Shown: positions 61,658 through 64,000 of the stretch, in pieces
Layout: the number at the start of each line of letters is the position of its first letter
How positions within the stretch are numbered: the first letter of the stretch is position 1
Source: JADJGC01 sp964617645
Lineage (GTDB): Bacteria > Zixibacteria > MSB-5A5 > CAIYYT01
DNA length: 64,000 nt
NCBI GenBank assembly: GCA_964617645.1
Contig: CAZTYE010000003.1
Coordinates: 1 to 64,000, forward strand
Direction of reading: 5' to 3'
Notes under the pieces: model-generated
What the model was told of the DNA's origin: nothing
What the model saw: only the letters and a program-made list of their open reading frames with translations
The model's database searches: none
Program-made: the position numbers and the translations under genes

Positions 61658-62821
61658 TTACTTCGGCGCATACGCCGGCGACATCTTGCGCAGCCGTTCG
61701 ACGATTGCGGGTAACGTCTCCAGCACAACCTCAATCTCCTCTTCGGTGTTGCTCTTGCCGAGCGAAAAACGTATCGCCGAACTGGCTTCTTTGGGTGATA
61801 CGCCCATTGCAATCAGCACGTGCGACGGTTCAGTGGCGCCGGATGTACACGCCGAGCCGGACGAAACCGCGATACCTTGCATGTCGAGCGACACGATGAT
61901 CGCTTCGCCGTCGCAACCCGGATATGTGAAGAACAACGTGCCCGGCAGCCCATTCGCGATGTCGCCGTGAAGGCGCGCTTCGAGAACGCGCTCTTTGATT
62001 CCACTCGAAAGCTTGTCGGCCAGACGGCGAATTAGCTCGCGCGTGCTCGGAAGTTCATTTAGATTTAGTTCGAGCGCCGTCGACAATCCTACCGCTGCAG
62101 CAACATTCTCCGTGCCGGCGCGGCGGTTGCGTTCGTGCGCGCCGCCATGAATCAATGGCGCAAAGCGCGCGCCCACGCGGGCAAAGAGAATTCCGACTCC
62201 TTTGGGGCCGTTAAATTTATGCGCCGATGCCGACAGCGAATCGACACCCAATTCACGAATATTGACCGGCATCTTGCCGATTGCTTGGGTGGCATCGGTG
62301 TGAAAGTGGATATTCTTCTCGTGCGCAATTTCGGCGAGTCGCTTGATGTTCTGCACTGTGCCGACTTCATTGTTAGCGTAGATGACCGAAACGAGGATTG
62401 TATCGGGACGCAGCGCCGCCTTGAGCGCCGCCGGATCGACATATCCCAGAGAATCAACGTCGAGATATGTAATCTCGTAGTCATGCCGTTCGAGGAACTT
62501 GCACGGCTCGAGCACGGCTTGATGTTCAATCTTGGTAGTGACAATGTGACGCCCTTTATGCGCGAGCGCGTCGGCGACGCCTTTGATAATCGTATTGCAG
62601 CTCTCGGTCGCACCGCCGGTAAAGTAGAGTTCATCGGGACGGCAATTGAGCAATACGGCAATCTTCTCCCGCGCCTGTTCCAGACCGGCGCGCGCCTGCT
62701 GGCCGACCGAGTGCATCGAGGAGGCATTCCCGAACGTGTCGGTAAGATACGGCGTCATCGCTGCGAGCACGCGCGGATCAAGCGGCGTCGTGCTGTTATG
62801 ATCGAGGTAAATTCTACGCAC
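61658..62821 (-). CDS. iscS: Cysteine desulfurase (IscS/NifS family)
   Basis: A 387-residue PLP enzyme that takes sulfur from cysteine for Fe-S clusters and tRNA thiolation. The PLP lysine is Lys202 in 'SAHKFNGPKG' and the catalytic cysteine is Cys325 in 'SSGSACTSGATEPSHVL'. The start overlaps the iscR stop by 8 bases, and mnmA follows downstream. No iscU scaffold is in the window. The tail has been duplicated in the following gap. Length and motifs are normal. Confidence 0.96.
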   Translation of the reverse strand: MRRIYLDHNSTTPLDPRVLAAMTPYLTDTFGNASSMHSVGQQARAGLEQAREKIAVLLNCRPDELYFTGGATESCNTIIKGVADALAHKGRHIVTTKIEHQAVLEPCKFLERHDYEITYLDVDSLGYVDPAALKAALRPDTILVSVIYANNEVGTVQNIKRLAEIAHEKNIHFHTDATQAIGKMPVNIRELGVDSLSASAHKFNGPKGVGILFARVGARFAPLIHGGAHERNRRAGTENVAAAVGLSTALELNLNELPSTRELIRRLADKLSSGIKERVLEARLHGDIANGLPGTLFFTYPGCDGEAIIVSLDMQGIAVSSGSACTSGATEPSHVLIAMGVSPKEASSAIRFSLGKSNTEEEIEVVLETLPAIVERLRKMSPAYAPK

Positions 62822-63257
62822 TGGTCTTTGAGTTAACTTGTTCGATCAGACCCTGCTCGAGCTTGTGCAAATCGGCGAGCGTGGTCTTGTAGAGTTTGCT
62901 GTTGACATCGGCTTCCAGTTCCCCCCAGAAGCGGCGCGAGACACAGGTGTCGCGCCTGTCGCACTCCTCCTCGTGTTCGGGATTGTGGCAATGGCTGAAT
63001 TTCACCGGGCCGTCGAGGACGGCGATGATGTCGCCGACGGAAATCTGTTCGGCGTCGCGGGCCAGCACATAGCCGCCCTGAGCGCCGCGCTTGGCCGTTA
63101 CCAATCCGGCGTGCTTGAGCTTGTTGAAAATCTGCTCGAGATACGGCAGCGAGATCTCCTCGCTCTTGGCGATTTTCGCCGTCGACAACGCGCGGTTGGC
63201 TTTCACGATTGCGAGCAGCGCGCGGACACCGTATCGACCCCGGGTAGAAATAGCCAA
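62814..63257 (-). CDS. iscR: Rrf2-family iron-sulfur transcription regulator IscR
   Basis: From TTG 63257 the protein has 147 residues beginning 'MAISTRGRYGVRALLA', the classic IscR start; AAGGAG is 8 bases upstream. The winged-helix part covers about 1-80. Three cysteines, C90, C99 and C105 (CX8CX5C), form the likely [2Fe-2S] site. It represses the iron-sulfur genes when loaded with a cluster. It overlaps iscS by 8 bases, so both are co-transcribed. A promoter with a possible operator lies just upstream. Confidence 0.9.
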   Translation of the reverse strand: MAISTRGRYGVRALLAIVKANRALSTAKIAKSEEISLPYLEQIFNKLKHAGLVTAKRGAQGGYVLARDAEQISVGDIIAVLDGPVKFSHCHNPEHEEECDRRDTCVSRRFWGELEADVNSKLYKTTLADLHKLEQGLIEQVNSKTSA

Positions 63258-63284
63258 AACGTCGACTCCTTCAGTATTAGTAAC

Positions 63285-63313
63285 AGGATACAAATCCTTA
63301 GCGTTCCTGTCAA
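63285..63313 (-). promoter_or_regulatory. Sigma-70-type promoter of iscR with candidate operator
   Basis: TTGACA (63313-63308) and TATCCT (63290-63285) are 17 bases apart on the minus strand. Overlapping it, GTAT and ATAC arms (about 63273-63290) form a weak inverted repeat that may be an IscR operator. The spacing is ideal, and the gene starts 28 bases further on. Confidence 0.6.
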
Positions 63314-63503
63314 GATTGGGGTGAGGGGGGAATGACAGACGTGGAATCCGTCCTTGCTCATAGAGCTACATTCAATGCCTCTTGGATTCCGCTGAACGCA
63401 GTGTTAGCTTCTGCACCCCAAGGAATTATGAGCAGATGTTTTTCGTTAGCTCAATTGGTTTCTCGTATTCTCGAACAAATACATACGTTTTGTCGTTGTA
63501 GCT

Positions 63504-63524
63504 ATTGTAAATGTGATTTACAAT
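63504..63524. promoter_or_regulatory. Perfect palindromic operator upstream of the Panacea gene
   Basis: ATTGTAAAT and ATTTACAAT are exact inverse copies separated by GTG. The site lies 78 bases before the start and overlaps a -35 box, as toxin-antitoxin operators commonly do. Confidence 0.7.
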
Positions 63525-63544
63525 TTGAATGAATTCGCTATTCT
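63517..63544 (+). promoter_or_regulatory. Promoter of the Panacea gene
   Basis: TTTACA (63517-63522) and TATTCT (63539-63544) with a 16-base spacer. The -35 box lies inside the palindrome, so a bound repressor would block the polymerase. Confidence 0.55.
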
Positions 63545-63601
63545 GAAAAGAGTAGATTGCAATATCTGTAAAGAAAGCAATTTGAAGGAAGGTAGTCCGT
63601 A

Positions 63602-64000
63602 ATGGCAACAGTGACCGCTTTGGAAGTGTCAAAACTGCTTCTATCGTGGGCTAACCGTAACGGTGATTTGTTGACTAACCTTAAGCTCCAGAAATTGTTG
63701 TACTACGCTCAGGCATGGTATCTCGTCAACTATGACAAGCCGCTCTTTGGTGACGAGATTCAGGCCTGGGACTTCGGCCCGGTTGTACCGAAGGTCTTCA
63801 ACAAGTTCAAGAAGTTCAAGGCTTCACCAATCACTTACTCCGAATGCGGCAATGAGGAACACGCTTTCACACAAGAGCAGTTAGGGTTCTTGACTGAATT
63901 CTTCAATGTTTTCAGCGGTTTCTCAGCCACGCAGTTGGTTAGCATGAGCCATGAAGAAGCTCCTTGGAAGGATGCATACAGGGTAAAGGCGTATTCGGTT
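63602..64000 (+). CDS. Panacea-domain (DUF4065, SocA-like) antitoxin, C-terminus beyond the window
   Basis: From ATG 63602 at least 133 residues are read. 'LLTNLKLQKLLYYAQAWYLV' and 'LFGDEIQAWDFGPVVPKVFNKFKKFK' are the signature of the Panacea/DUF4065 family, seen in the antitoxin SocA and in GepA. Members neutralise unrelated toxins that sit next door. The lower GC content of the gene and its leader suggests recent transfer. The partner toxin, if any, would lie past the window. GAAGG is a weak ribosome binding site. Confidence 0.88.
   Translation, partial: MATVTALEVSKLLLSWANRNGDLLTNLKLQKLLYYAQAWYLVNYDKPLFGDEIQAWDFGPVVPKVFNKFKKFKASPITYSECGNEEHAFTQEQLGFLTEFFNVFSGFSATQLVSMSHEEAPWKDAYRVKAYSV

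Larger units (their letters stand above)
63258..63601. other. Intergenic region between iscR and the Panacea gene
   Basis: No gene is seen in these 344 bases. The first part holds the iscR promoter, the second part the AT-rich leader, palindrome and promoter of the antitoxin gene. A low-GC change begins at about 63400. Confidence 0.6.

Noticed and set aside
63426..63632. A 68-codon minus-strand frame across the AT-rich leader
   Set aside because: It runs through the promoter and palindrome of the antitoxin gene and reads like chance sequence.

Overview
The window looks like one chromosomal contig of a GC-rich, two-membrane bacterium, most probably a member of the FCB superphylum near candidate phylum Zixibacteria. 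This is an inference from gene content. Six large exported proteins end in a pair of dockerin-like EF-hand repeats of the type 'IADAVYLINYIFAGG'. There are metalloproteases with thrombospondin type 3 repeats, O-antigen/Wzz-type polysaccharide genes, outer-membrane barrel candidates, and a mostly housekeeping gene background with short intergenic gaps. I saw no rRNA, tRNA, CRISPR array, phage or transposase gene.

Layout. 1-5 kb: a truncated TPR gene with a small exported protein, a sigma-54-type promoter, then a lipoprotein beta-propeller and a frameshifted subtilase. 5-9 kb (minus): TPR protein, Xaa-Pro peptidase, accB, pilT. 9-10 kb: two RRM RNA-binding proteins. 10-12 kb: exported SBBP/TSP3/dockerin protein. 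12.5-15.6 kb: PHP protein, two methyltransferases, VOC protein, DCC protein. 15.6-20.5 kb (minus): phoH, a 7TM-HD (PgpH-like) phosphodiesterase, ybeY and a CBS-domain protein. 20.9-26 kb: aspS, mntP, S9 peptidase. 26.25-28.5 kb: a c-di-AMP (ydaO/yuaA) riboswitch in front of a KimA-like transporter. 28.7-32 kb: anti-sigma/ECF sigma pair, squalene/phytoene synthase-family gene, YbaK. 32-36 kb: two paralogous M43-like metalloproteases. 36-45.6 kb: phosphoesterase, OsmC, a repeat-filled gap, SprT-like, beta-helix lipoprotein, PPC-repeat dockerin protein, PilZ, membrane-TPR protein. 45.8-53.7 kb: efflux adaptor, a 1164-residue CLCA-like exported metalloprotease, acyl-CoA dehydrogenase, TPR protein. 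53.7-60.2 kb (minus): two paralogous exported barrel-like proteins, a Wzz-like protein and an O-antigen-ligase-like protein, apparently one polysaccharide unit. 60.2-63.3 kb (minus): iscR, iscS, mnmA. 63.3 kb to the end: an AT-richer patch with a Panacea-domain (SocA-like) antitoxin gene under a perfect palindromic operator.

How the parts connect. The PgpH-like phosphodiesterase (17.3-19.6 kb) and the c-di-AMP riboswitch with its KimA-like transporter (26.3-28.5 kb) suggest c-di-AMP control of potassium in this lineage. IscR, IscS and MnmA link Fe-S/sulfur supply to tRNA 2-thiolation. The dockerin-tailed proteins share a C-terminal module that usually ends in a PCxxC tail, which may be an organism-wide surface-display or sorting tag.

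The intergenic DNA is rich in several families of palindromic repeats, including five copies of a ~120-136 bp MITE-like element, and in two places the 3' end of a gene has been duplicated beside itself. These repeats are the most unusual non-coding structure here.
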